Both the position numbers and the translations under genes were made by a program. Shown piece after piece: positions 8,758-17,341 of a stretch of 64,000 nt of DNA (positions are counted from its first letter, which is position 1; each line of letters opens with the position of its first letter). Origin of the DNA: Labilibaculum sp. (lineage in GTDB: Bacteria > Bacteroidota > Bacteroidia > Bacteroidales > Marinifilaceae). The stretch lies in NCBI RefSeq assembly GCF_963664555.1, contig NZ_OY761461.1, positions 434,001-498,000 on the forward strand, in the 5' to 3' direction. The notes under the pieces were generated by a model. That model was not told the origin of the DNA. It worked only from the letters and a program-made list of their open reading frames with translations, and made no database searches.

Positions 8758-10089
8758 ATGAAGCGGAAAGTAATCATTTCAGGATTTTCCAAATTGACCC
8801 GTGAGGAGAAGATGGAAAAAATGGGTGAGTTAACTGGCAGTGCAGAGCGAATTAAATCTCAGTTGGATAGTTTTCGCCTGCAAAATAAAGAGCAGCAAGA
8901 TTTGTTGGATGAGATTAGTGAGAATACTCTTTCTAATTTTTACCTTCCTTTTGGTGTTGCTCCAAATTTTCTGATTAACAATCAGTTGTATCACATTCCA
9001 ATGGTTATAGAAGAAAGCTCTGTGATAGCAGCAGCTTCCAGATCAGCTAAATTTTGGGCAAGTCATGGCGGATTCACCGCTCGTGTTGTTTCAGTTGTGA
9101 AATCAGGGCAAGTTCATTTTATTTGGAAGGGTGATTCGAATAAGTTGAATGACTTATTGCCCGAATTAAAATTCGATTTGTATCGGGCAACCAAAGAAAT
9201 AACCAGAAATATGCGTCAAAGAGGTGGCGGAATTCAAAGTATTCAGTTGGTGAATCTTACTGATGAAATGGAAAGCTACTACCAATTGCATGTGACTTTT
9301 GATACTGCAGATTCCATGGGGGCTAATTTTATTAATTCCTGCTTGGAGAAAATGGCTCATCAAATGAAGCGATTCTTTAAACACTACGAAGGACTTTCGG
9401 ATGTGGAACGGGAATGCGAAGTAATCATGTCAATTCTTTCCAATTATACTCCTGATTGTATTGTAGAATGTTCAGTGGAATGCAGCCTTGATGAGTTGGA
9501 TGAAATTCACCCGGGGCTTAGTGGAAAAGAATTTGCAGATAAATTTCAGAAAGCTTCTAAAATAGCAGAATTGGATGTCTATCGTGCTGCGACTCATAAT
9601 AAAGGAATTTTTAATGGAATTGATGCTGTTGCTTTAGCTACAGGAAATGATTTTCGGGCCATTGAGGCAAACGGACATGTTTACGCATCCAAAACAGGAA
9701 AATATAAGAGTCTGACTCAGGCTGGCATATCGCATAACCGATTCCGGTATCAGTTAACAATGCCATTGTCTTTAGGAACTGTAGGCGGTTTAACAAGCTT
9801 ACATCCTTTGGCAAAGTTCGGATTGGAATTGCTCGGGAAACCATCGGCGAAGGAACTAATGATGATCACGGCTGCCGCCGGATTGGCTAATAATTTTGGC
9901 GCTTTGCGATCTTTGGTAACAACAGGAATTCAGCAAGGACATATGAAAATGCATTTGTCGAACCTGTTGAATACTTTAAAAGCAGATTGCGAAGAAAAGA
10001 AACAGGCCTTGGAATATTTTGCTCACAAGACTGTCTCTTACAGTGAAGTGGAAGCATTTATTAAATCACTGAGAACTAAGCTACAATAG
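8758..10089 (+). CDS. mvaA: Hydroxymethylglutaryl-CoA reductase, class II (degradative type)
   Basis: A 443-residue class II HMG-CoA reductase; in this operon it should run towards mevalonate. Recognisable pieces are FYLPFGVAPNFLIN, the catalytic Glu region VIEESSVIAAASRSAKF, the DSMGAN dinucleotide-side motif, the catalytic Lys region AATHNKGIFNGIDAV, the Asp of ATGNDFRAIEA, GTVGGLTSLHPLAK, and the catalytic His in GIQQGHMKMHLSNLL. The length is typical. It is followed after three bases by the GHMP kinase gene, so translation is probably coupled. HMG-CoA synthase, the preceding enzyme, is not in this window. Confidence 0.93.
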   Translation: MKRKVIISGFSKLTREEKMEKMGELTGSAERIKSQLDSFRLQNKEQQDLLDEISENTLSNFYLPFGVAPNFLINNQLYHIPMVIEESSVIAAASRSAKFWASHGGFTARVVSVVKSGQVHFIWKGDSNKLNDLLPELKFDLYRATKEITRNMRQRGGGIQSIQLVNLTDEMESYYQLHVTFDTADSMGANFINSCLEKMAHQMKRFFKHYEGLSDVERECEVIMSILSNYTPDCIVECSVECSLDELDEIHPGLSGKEFADKFQKASKIAELDVYRAATHNKGIFNGIDAVALATGNDFRAIEANGHVYASKTGKYKSLTQAGISHNRFRYQLTMPLSLGTVGGLTSLHPLAKFGLELLGKPSAKELMMITAAAGLANNFGALRSLVTTGIQQGHMKMHLSNLLNTLKADCEEKKQALEYFAHKTVSYSEVEAFIKSLRTKLQ

Positions 10090-10092
10090 AAT

Positions 10093-11019
10093 TTGAAGCC
10101 TATATATAAATATTATTCGAACGCTAAATTTTTGCTTACAGGCGAATATCTTGTATTGCACGGAGCTTTGGCTCTTGCAATTCCCTTAAAATATGGGCAA
10201 GTTTTGGAAGTTTTTGAATCTGAGGAACCGGATTTAGAATGGCTGGCCTACGAAAAGGGGAAACTATGGCTCAACTTTTCAATTTCAAATCAGGACATTA
10301 CAAATCAAACCGTTGAAGGAGAAACAGAAAAAGATTTTGTGTGCTTTCTTTTGAATAGAGCCAAAAGTTTAAATCCTTCTTTTTTGAATAGCTGCAATTT
10401 TAAAATACGAACAGAATTCGATTTTGATCGAAACTGGGGTTTGGGCAGCAGTTCAACATTAATAAATAATGTTGCTCAATGGGCCGATGTGAATCCATAC
10501 AATTTGCATTCCTTGGTTTCAAACGGATCTGGTTTTGATATTGCATGTGCAAATTACTGCAAACCAATCTTGTTTCGTAGAGATGGTGCTCATCCTTTAA
10601 TATATCCTGTGGATTTTCCGGAAAAATTTGTGACTCAACTGCACTTTGTTTACTTGGGTAGAAAGCAAAAGAGTGCTGATTCTGTTAATAGTTTTCTTAA
10701 TAAACGTAAGTGTACTGAGGAAGAATTGGATAGAATTACTCAATTCAGTAAGGATATTCTTTCTTCTAAAGATTCAAAGGAATTTGATCATGTGATTAAA
10801 ATGCACGAGCTTTTGGTGTCTGAATTATTAGGGCAGGAATGTGTGAAAGAAAAGTTATTTTCTGATTTCAAGGGATCTGTTAAATCACTTGGAGCCTGGG
10901 GAGGAGACTTTGTAATGGTAAGAAGTGATTTGACTAAGAAAGAAATACAATCCTATTTTTACAGAGCGGGATTTACAAGTATTTTTTCCTGGAACGAAAT
11001 GATACTGGGAACAAATTAA
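10093..11019 (+). CDS. GYDIA-type GHMP kinase, candidate phosphomevalonate kinase
   Basis: A 308-residue GHMP-superfamily kinase of the Bacteroidota 'GYDIA' group. The N-terminus NAKFLLTGEYLVLHG and the ATP-binding glycine loop GLGSSSTLINN mark the GHMP fold. The group's name motif appears here as GFDIA in SNGSGFDIACANY. A late glycine motif is AWGGDFVMV. It starts with TTG at 10093, three bases after the mvaA stop; no nearer in-frame ATG gives the conserved N-terminus. Its neighbours supply mevalonate kinase and the decarboxylase, so the obvious vacancy is phosphomevalonate kinase. That assignment is inference, because the group resembles both mevalonate and phosphomevalonate kinases. Confidence 0.85.
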   Translation: MKPIYKYYSNAKFLLTGEYLVLHGALALAIPLKYGQVLEVFESEEPDLEWLAYEKGKLWLNFSISNQDITNQTVEGETEKDFVCFLLNRAKSLNPSFLNSCNFKIRTEFDFDRNWGLGSSSTLINNVAQWADVNPYNLHSLVSNGSGFDIACANYCKPILFRRDGAHPLIYPVDFPEKFVTQLHFVYLGRKQKSADSVNSFLNKRKCTEEELDRITQFSKDILSSKDSKEFDHVIKMHELLVSELLGQECVKEKLFSDFKGSVKSLGAWGGDFVMVRSDLTKKEIQSYFYRAGFTSIFSWNEMILGTN

Positions 11020-11033
11020 TTTACGGCTAAGCG

Positions 11034-12086
11034 ATGACAGATTATAAAAATTCAGGATCGATTGGCTGGGAAAGCCCTTCAAATATTGCATTAATTAAAT
11101 ATTGGGGAAAGAAAGGAAATCAATTGCCTTGCAATCCTTCCATAAGTATGAGTTTAAAAAACTCGCTTACCCGAACTGTACTTTCTTATGAGCCAAAAGG
11201 TAATGGGGATCAATTGAGTTTTTTGTTTGAAGGTAAAAGACAAGTTTCATTTGAGCAGCGAATAACAAAATTCATCGGAAACTTATCAGATCATTTTAAA
11301 TTCCTTACCAATTATCAATTATCCGTTTCCTCAGAAAATACATTTCCACATTCAACAGGAATTGCAAGCTCTGCTTCGGCTATGAGTTCTCTTGCTCTTT
11401 GTTTGTGCAGTATGGAAGAGGAAATTTCAGGAGTGAAAATGGCTGAGGATGAGTTTTACCGAAAAGCTGGTTTTATTGCCCGATTAGGGTCCGGAAGTGC
11501 TTCTCGATCTGTTTATGGCGGTTTTGTTGCTTGGGGAGAAAGCAATTCTTTTTCCAAATCTTCCGATGAATATGCTGTTCCTTTTTCGAAATACACACAT
11601 CCGGTTTTTCAGGATTTTCAGGATGCTATTCTTTTGGTGAGTTCTAAAAAGAAAGAAGTTTCCAGTACTGTTGGTCATCAGTTAATGGAAAATCATCCTT
11701 ATGCAATGGCCCGTTTTGCTCAGGCTAATTCAAATTTTGAAAGAATGTTGGGGGTTTTGAGATCAGGTGATTTGGCGGAGTTTATTGAAATCATGGAAAA
11801 TGAAGCTTTAAGCTTACATGGTTTAATGATGAATTCCACTCCTTCGTTTACTTTGTTGAAACCAAATACTCTTGAATTAATTGAGAGAATTAGATCTTTT
11901 CGTTTAAATACTAAAATTCCTGTTGGATTTACTTTGGATGCAGGACCAAATATACATTTGCTGTATCCTAAATCAGAAAAGGAAAAAGTAGTTCCTTTTA
12001 TCGATTCAGAATTATCTCAGTTTCTGGAAAATGGAAAGTATATTGTTGATGAAAAGGGGGAAGGACCACAAAAAATAAAAATGTAA
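11034..12086 (+). CDS. mvaD: Diphosphomevalonate decarboxylase
   Basis: A 350-residue GHMP-family decarboxylase that converts diphosphomevalonate plus ATP to isopentenyl diphosphate. Diagnostic segments are SPSNIALIKYWGKKG, the phosphate loop GIASSASAMSSLAL, GSGSASRSVYGGFVAWG, and the catalytic Asp in TLDAGPNIHLLYP. The length is slightly above the usual 320-335. It begins 14 bases after the GYDIA kinase stop and is followed after 6 bases by mevalonate kinase. It is the last committed enzyme of the classical mevalonate route, so the cluster should deliver IPP directly rather than through isopentenyl phosphate. Confidence 0.93.
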   Translation: MTDYKNSGSIGWESPSNIALIKYWGKKGNQLPCNPSISMSLKNSLTRTVLSYEPKGNGDQLSFLFEGKRQVSFEQRITKFIGNLSDHFKFLTNYQLSVSSENTFPHSTGIASSASAMSSLALCLCSMEEEISGVKMAEDEFYRKAGFIARLGSGSASRSVYGGFVAWGESNSFSKSSDEYAVPFSKYTHPVFQDFQDAILLVSSKKKEVSSTVGHQLMENHPYAMARFAQANSNFERMLGVLRSGDLAEFIEIMENEALSLHGLMMNSTPSFTLLKPNTLELIERIRSFRLNTKIPVGFTLDAGPNIHLLYPKSEKEKVVPFIDSELSQFLENGKYIVDEKGEGPQKIKM

Positions 12087-12092
12087 AGAGCT

Positions 12093-13055
12093 GTGAGAAT
12101 ACATCCTGACTTATTTTATGCAAAAATATTACTCTTTGGTGAGTATAGCGTTTTACTAAACTCGATGGGTTTAAGTATTCCTTATACCCATTTTAATGGA
12201 GAGCTAAATTTTATTGGTGATGATAAATATACCGATCGGAATTTTGCCAGGCGGTCTAATTTGGAGTTGCTTAAGTTTTTAAATTATCTGAAAAATAATG
12301 CAAGGCAATTTGATAATTTACTTGATTTGAGTGCTTTTGAAAAAGACATTCGAAATGGATTGTATTTTGAGTCGAGTATTCCGGAGAGTTATGGCTTGGG
12401 AAGTTCAGGAGCATTGTGTGCCTCTGTTTATAAAAAATATGGAATCAATCCAATTGGGAACAGTAAAAAATTAAAAAATGGTGAAATTATTCAATTGAAG
12501 AATATTTTGGCTCAGTTGGAATCTGGTTTTCATGGTAAAAGTTCTGGTTTAGATCCCTTGAATTCTTATCTGAAAGTCCCTTTGCTAATATACAATCAGA
12601 ATGAAATTGAACAGGTAAGTTTGCCAGGGAAAAAATTTGGAGAAGACAGTGCTATCTTTTTAATTAATTCTCAGAAATCGGGAAATACAGAACCATTGGT
12701 TCGTTCATTTTTGAAGAATTGCGAGAACAAAGAGTTTCTGTCTTTAATGGAGCAGCAGTTAATTCCAATGAATAATCAGTGTATTCAGGAATTGGTGAAT
12801 GGAAATGCGGATTCTTTTTTTGCAGAGTTAAGTCAATTATCAAAGTTTCAATTGAGTGAATTTAAATCGATGATTCCAGAGAATTTCCTTGATTTATGGA
12901 CTGAAGGATTAAGCTCACAGCAATTTTGGCTGAAACTATGTGGATCCGGCGGAGGAGGCTATTTATTGGGTTTTACCAGAAATTATTCCACCACAAAGGG
13001 TCTGTTACTTGAAAAGGGATACGATATTGTGACTGTGTATGAGAATGAAAAATAG
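12093..13055 (+). CDS. mvk: Mevalonate kinase (Bacteroidota type)
   Basis: A 320-residue GHMP kinase matching the protein annotated as mevalonate kinase in flavobacterial mevalonate clusters. Key pieces are FYAKILLFGEYSVL, GLSIPYTHFNG, IPESYGLGSSGALCAS (ATP loop), FHGKSSGLDPLNSYL with the catalytic Asp, and the late glycine motif LCGSGGGGYLLGF. The start is GTG at 12093, six bases after mvaD. No ATG lies in a better position. It closes the operon and faces the histidine kinase gene tail to tail with a 51-base gap in which I see no strong terminator. Confidence 0.88.
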   Translation: MRIHPDLFYAKILLFGEYSVLLNSMGLSIPYTHFNGELNFIGDDKYTDRNFARRSNLELLKFLNYLKNNARQFDNLLDLSAFEKDIRNGLYFESSIPESYGLGSSGALCASVYKKYGINPIGNSKKLKNGEIIQLKNILAQLESGFHGKSSGLDPLNSYLKVPLLIYNQNEIEQVSLPGKKFGEDSAIFLINSQKSGNTEPLVRSFLKNCENKEFLSLMEQQLIPMNNQCIQELVNGNADSFFAELSQLSKFQLSEFKSMIPENFLDLWTEGLSSQQFWLKLCGSGGGGYLLGFTRNYSTTKGLLLEKGYDIVTVYENEK

Positions 13056-13106
13056 ATTTCTGTTAAAGTTTGAAATGCATTTTAAAACGCTAATTCAACT
13101 TAAAAA

Positions 13107-15035
13107 CTAGCTCTCACAAATATGTAAAGGAATGCTATATGTTACCTGGGTTCCAGATTGATTTGGGTCGTTATTCTTTAAATCAGCAATTTCAAAATTC
13201 ATTTTTTTAGCAGATTTGAAATTATAAATTTTAACACGGTCAAGAGCTATAGATGTAGCTATGGATTTATGATTTTGATCTTGTCTGTTCTTTTTGGCTT
13301 CATCGATACCAATTCCATTGTCTTTAATTTGAAATCGTAACGAATCCATATTTTTTGTAAGCGAAACCTTAACCTGTATTTTTGCATTGGGATTATTTCT
13401 GAGCATTCCGTGTACCAAAGCATTTTCTACAAATGGTTGAGCAAGCATCGGAGGAACAAGAACCTGATCCTGATCAATATTTTTATCAATTTTAAATTCA
13501 TAGCTTATTTCATTTTCAAACCGTAGTTTTTGCAAGCCAATATAATCTTTTAAAGTTTCAAGCTCTGTTTTGAGAGATACAAATTCTTCTCTCGAGTTTT
13601 CCAGTATTCCCCTTACCAAACTTGCCAATCGGGAAAGGTAATTATTGGCCTCTACATTCTTTTTATCGAGTATAAAACTCTGAATTGCCGTTAATGAATT
13701 GAATAAAAAATGAGGATTCATTTGAGTTAACAGAACTTTTTGGCGCAAATCCATAATTTTATGCTCTGCGCGCAATCGGTTAATTCGCAGGGAGACCACA
13801 ATGGCAACGGCGCCCAATATCATCACGATTACTAAAATGATGATCCATGAATTTTTTTTGCCTATTTCAAGATTTTGAATCTGACTTTTCTGAGTCAAAA
13901 GTTCAAGTTCTTTTTCTTTCTGTTCGGATTCATATTTTGCTGTCAGTTCATTTACAGCTTTGTTTTGAAAAACATTAATTAACGAATCATTAATAGAATG
14001 GTATTTTTTCAGATAATTGATTGCTTCTTTTGGTTGATTTCGTTTTTCTAAAAAACGAGAGTAGTAGAAATAGCTTTCCAGTAAATCGTCAGACAAGTTG
14101 TTCTCTTTGCTTAATTGAATGGATTTTTGATAATACTCTTCAGCTTTTTTATTTTCATCAATCTCATCGTAAGTGGTAGCTTTGAGTAAAAATACTTTAC
14201 TTAGTCCCCATTGGTCGTTGAGTTGAATTCGCAGTTTTTCACAAAGATCGTAATAATCCAATGCTTTTTTAGCTTGGCCAATTGCTTGATATGATTCACC
14301 AATATTCATAAGAATAGTTGACTTAAGTTGCGTATTGCCTGTTTCTTCATTCAAGTGTAAGGCACGAAGGCGATAAGAAAGCGCTTGATCATGATTTTCG
14401 AGTTCGCTGTAAAGAGAACCCATATTGATAAAGATATTTATTAATCTTTTGCTGTTTCCTAATTTCTCATAAATTTGTTGGGCATACTTATAAAAATCCA
14501 GCGCTCTGTCAAAATCTCCGAGAGTTTGGTATACCCCACCAATGTTGAAATAGGTACTTGCTGTGCCCTCTTTGTAGTTTACAGATTTATAAATCGTTAA
14601 AGCTTTAAAGTACTGTTTTAAAGCTTCGTTGTATTTTCTTGTTCTTCGATAAATAATTCCAATGTTTCCAGTAATTTTACCAATATTCAGACTGTCACCT
14701 ATTATTTTATATTGTGCTGCAGCCTCTCTGTAATAATATTCTGATGAATCAAAAACGCCTTGACGCAAATAGGTTTCTCCTAAAGATTTATAGGTGCTTG
14801 CTAAAATGTTGGAATTGTTTGTTTCAAGAGCTAATTCAAGGGCTTGTTTTCCTATTTTAACACTCTGGTTATATGATGAGTCTCTTAATTTTTCAGCCTT
14901 ATTTAAAATACTGATTACTTGTATTTCACTTTGCGATTGAACTTTGCGAGTCTCGTCAGTAGTGAAAAAATTACTTGAGAATAAATTGCTGGGTAGTATG
15001 CAATATATGAGGGATAATAAAATAAGACGTTTCAT
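13107..15035 (-). CDS. TPR-containing LytS-type sensor histidine kinase, paralogue A
   Basis: A 642-residue membrane sensor kinase. The chosen ATG at 15035 gives a signal peptide (MKRLILLSLIYCILPSNLFS); an upstream in-frame ATG at 15071 would add 12 residues that spoil it. Tetratricopeptide repeats fill residues of about 60-340 (for example NIGIIYRRTRKYNEALKQYF), placed in the periplasm. A coiled coil and one membrane helix at about 395-417 (IIILVIVMILGAVAIVV) lead to the His-kinase domain with phospho-acceptor His in LTQMNPHFLFNSLTAIQ and the ATP-binding N box PFVENALVHGML, then GIGIDEAKKN. The kinase half is almost identical to the next gene. No LytTR response regulator is adjacent, so its partner is elsewhere. 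Confidence 0.9.
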   Translation of the reverse strand: MKRLILLSLIYCILPSNLFSSNFFTTDETRKVQSQSEIQVISILNKAEKLRDSSYNQSVKIGKQALELALETNNSNILASTYKSLGETYLRQGVFDSSEYYYREAAAQYKIIGDSLNIGKITGNIGIIYRRTRKYNEALKQYFKALTIYKSVNYKEGTASTYFNIGGVYQTLGDFDRALDFYKYAQQIYEKLGNSKRLINIFINMGSLYSELENHDQALSYRLRALHLNEETGNTQLKSTILMNIGESYQAIGQAKKALDYYDLCEKLRIQLNDQWGLSKVFLLKATTYDEIDENKKAEEYYQKSIQLSKENNLSDDLLESYFYYSRFLEKRNQPKEAINYLKKYHSINDSLINVFQNKAVNELTAKYESEQKEKELELLTQKSQIQNLEIGKKNSWIIILVIVMILGAVAIVVSLRINRLRAEHKIMDLRQKVLLTQMNPHFLFNSLTAIQSFILDKKNVEANNYLSRLASLVRGILENSREEFVSLKTELETLKDYIGLQKLRFENEISYEFKIDKNIDQDQVLVPPMLAQPFVENALVHGMLRNNPNAKIQVKVSLTKNMDSLRFQIKDNGIGIDEAKKNRQDQNHKSIATSIALDRVKIYNFKSAKKMNFEIADLKNNDPNQSGTQVTYSIPLHICES

Positions 15036-15846
15036 CTCGCAAAAGTAATAGCGATAAAGGGAAAATAGCAATAATTATATTGTTATTTCTATATTATTAA
15101 ACATTTGCAGGTGTTAAAAAAATATGAAATAACGAGAGCATAAATCGCAGATGAAATAAGTTTTGTCTCTAAAAATTTTATGAATTAGGATCTGCTGCAG
15201 TTGAGGTGCAAAGGGATTGTATAACTGACTTGAGTACCATGAGAATTTTGATCAAGATGGTTAAGGTCCAGTATTTCGAAATACATTTTTTTAGATGATT
15301 TAAAATTGTAAATCTTAACCCGGTCAAGAGCTATTGACGTAGCGATAGATTTATGATTTTTAGCTTGCCTGTTCTTTTTGGCTTCATCGATACCAATTCC
15401 ATTGTCTTTAATTTGAAATCGTAACGAATCCATATTTTTTGTAAGCGAAACCTTAACCTGTATTTTTGCATTGGGATTATTTCTGAGCATTCCGTGTACC
15501 AAAGCATTTTCTACAAATGGTTGAGCAAGCATCGGAGGAACAAGAACCTGATCCTGATCAATATTTTTATCAATTTCAAATTCATAGCTTATTTCATTTT
15601 CAAACCGTAGTTTTTGCAAGCCAATATAATCTTTTAAAGTTTCAAGCTCTGTTCTGAGAGATACAAATTCTTCTCTCGAGTTTTCCAGTATTCCCCTTAC
15701 CAAACTTGCCAATCGGGAAAGGTAATTATTGGCCTCTACATTCTTCTTATCGAGTATAAAACTCTGAATTGCCGTTAATGAATTGAATAAAAAATGAGGA
15801 TTCATTTGAGTTAACAGAACTTTTTGGCGCAAATCCATAATTTTAT
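13287..15846 (-). repeat. Near-identical direct repeat of the kinase output module
   Basis: About 476 bases at 13287-13762 recur at 15371-15846 (offset 2084). By eye I see about three substitutions. The repeat encodes the segment from the membrane-proximal His box to the ATP-binding domain. Flanking DNA, including the TPR halves and the extreme 3' ends, is clearly more divergent. Confidence 0.85.
15040..15072 (-). promoter_or_regulatory. Possible promoter at the start of kinase A
   Basis: On the minus strand TACTTTTG (15040-15047) matches the Bacteroidota -7 box TAnnTTTG, with ATTG (15069-15072) 21 bases upstream as a partial -33 box. Because the -7 box ends five bases before the ATG at 15035, transcription from it would give a leaderless or near-leaderless message. 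It also argues against the longer start at 15071. Confidence 0.35.
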
Positions 15847-17116
15847 GATCTGCCCGTAATCGGTTAATTCGCAGGGAGACCACAATGGCAACAGCACCCA
15901 ATATCATCACGATCATTAGAATAATGATCCATGCATTTTTCTTACCTAATTCAAGGTTCTGAATTTGACTTTTTTGCTGTAATAATTCCAGCTCTTTTTG
16001 ATTTTTTTCGATTTCATAAGCTGTTGAAAGTTCAGCAAAACGATTCGTTGTTTGAATTTCGTTTAAAGAGTCAGATATCTGAATCATTTCATTTTGATGA
16101 AAATAGGCCTTTTTGTAATTTCCGGTTTTTCGATAGACTGTAGTTAAAGATTCTAGTATTTCCGCTCTCCATTTGAGCATACTATTCTTTACTGCAATTT
16201 TATCTGCTTCAAGTAGGTGCTTTTCTGCTAATGTGTACTTTTTCTGGTCAATTGCAATTCTGCCAAGTTCCAATTTGGTGCTAATAACACCATCTTTATC
16301 ACCTATTTTTATTCTAATATCTTCAGCTTTTTGCACATAAATAATGGCAGAATCGAGCTTGCCCTGTGAATGAAGTAAAAAGCCGATATTAAAAAGTAAT
16401 TTTGATTCAAATAAAATATTTCCAATTTTAGAATTCTCGTGTAAAGATTTGTTGTAGTAATCGAGACTTGTTGTGAATTCTTTCCTGAGTTCGGAGATAG
16501 CACCTAAATTGCAATATGCATTTGCGATTTCTTTTGTTTTTTTAAATTTCTTAAAATTCCGGAGGGCGTAATGGTAATAGGTTTCAGCCTTGTTAATTTC
16601 CTTTGTTTCAAAATATAAATTTCCGAGATTGTTGAAAACACTGCCCAGACCTTCTTCGTAATTGCCTTCTTTGTATATTTTCAGATTATCCAGATAGTAC
16701 TCCAGAGCCTTGTCATATTTACCTTGTTTCCTGTAAAGTAATCCGATATTACCAAGAACTTTACCAATATCAACCTTTGAGTTGATGGCTTCGAATTGAG
16801 GAATTGATTTTTCGTAATAAATGAAAGCGGAATCATAAGTCCCGGCATAAAAATAATTGATTCCCTGCGTTTTATAAGATTTTGAAAGTAAATTGTGGTC
16901 TTGACTATCCTCAGATAATAGTATGGCTTTTTGGCAAACCAATATACTTTTTTCAGAAGATACGTTGCGTAAATGAGCAGATGAGTCCAGATAATGAAGT
17001 ATTTGCTGAGTAACTGAATTTTCATCTTGCTGATAAGTATCAACTAGTTTGTTGGAATATACAGATGAGCCAAAGCAGATCACTATAAAAAACAGAATAA
17101 CCCGAAATAGCTTCAT
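15185..17116 (-). CDS. TPR-containing LytS-type sensor histidine kinase, paralogue B
   Basis: A 643-residue paralogue of the preceding kinase with the same layout: signal peptide (residues 1-22), TPR repeats to about residue 345 (NIGLLYRKQGKYDKALEYYL and others), coiled coil, one membrane helix (WIIILMIVMILGAVAIVV), His box LTQMNPHFLFNSL and ATP-binding NALVHGML. The TPR half is substantially different from paralogue A while the kinase half is nearly the same, so the two probably sense different inputs and phosphorylate the same partner. It lies upstream of paralogue A with a 149-base gap, so each may have its own promoter. The cognate regulator is not in the window. Confidence 0.9.
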   Translation of the reverse strand: MKLFRVILFFIVICFGSSVYSNKLVDTYQQDENSVTQQILHYLDSSAHLRNVSSEKSILVCQKAILLSEDSQDHNLLSKSYKTQGINYFYAGTYDSAFIYYEKSIPQFEAINSKVDIGKVLGNIGLLYRKQGKYDKALEYYLDNLKIYKEGNYEEGLGSVFNNLGNLYFETKEINKAETYYHYALRNFKKFKKTKEIANAYCNLGAISELRKEFTTSLDYYNKSLHENSKIGNILFESKLLFNIGFLLHSQGKLDSAIIYVQKAEDIRIKIGDKDGVISTKLELGRIAIDQKKYTLAEKHLLEADKIAVKNSMLKWRAEILESLTTVYRKTGNYKKAYFHQNEMIQISDSLNEIQTTNRFAELSTAYEIEKNQKELELLQQKSQIQNLELGKKNAWIIILMIVMILGAVAIVVSLRINRLRADHKIMDLRQKVLLTQMNPHFLFNSLTAIQSFILDKKNVEANNYLSRLASLVRGILENSREEFVSLRTELETLKDYIGLQKLRFENEISYEFEIDKNIDQDQVLVPPMLAQPFVENALVHGMLRNNPNAKIQVKVSLTKNMDSLRFQIKDNGIGIDEAKKNRQAKNHKSIATSIALDRVKIYNFKSSKKMYFEILDLNHLDQNSHGTQVSYTIPLHLNCSRS

Positions 17117-17289
17117 ATTTATAGGATTTAGTGATGGAAATCAGTAGCGTATGCTAATTTCATTTTAGTGCAAAATAAAGAAATTGTTTAGATAATTAAT
17201 ACTAATGTTTTATTTAAAATGAATTAAAATCATATCAGTTTGTATTTGAGGAAAGACATATTCTTGGAGTATTGGGTCTTGTCTACAAA

Positions 17290-17317
17290 AAAAGCCTGAT
17301 CTTTCGATCAGGCTTTT
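17290..17317 (-). terminator. Rho-independent terminator after the OmpP1-type porin gene
   Basis: Perfect 12-base stem AAAAGCCTGATC/GATCAGGCTTTT with loop TTTC. On the minus strand a run of seven T follows, 24 bases after the porin stop. Confidence 0.88.
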
Positions 17318-17341
17318 CAATATAATGGGATCTGTATGGAA

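Noticed and set aside
13287..15846. Insertion sequence or mobile repeat causing the 476-base duplication
   Set aside because: The repeat lies wholly inside homologous coding sequence in the same frame and has no terminal inverted repeats or transposase; gene duplication with conversion explains it.
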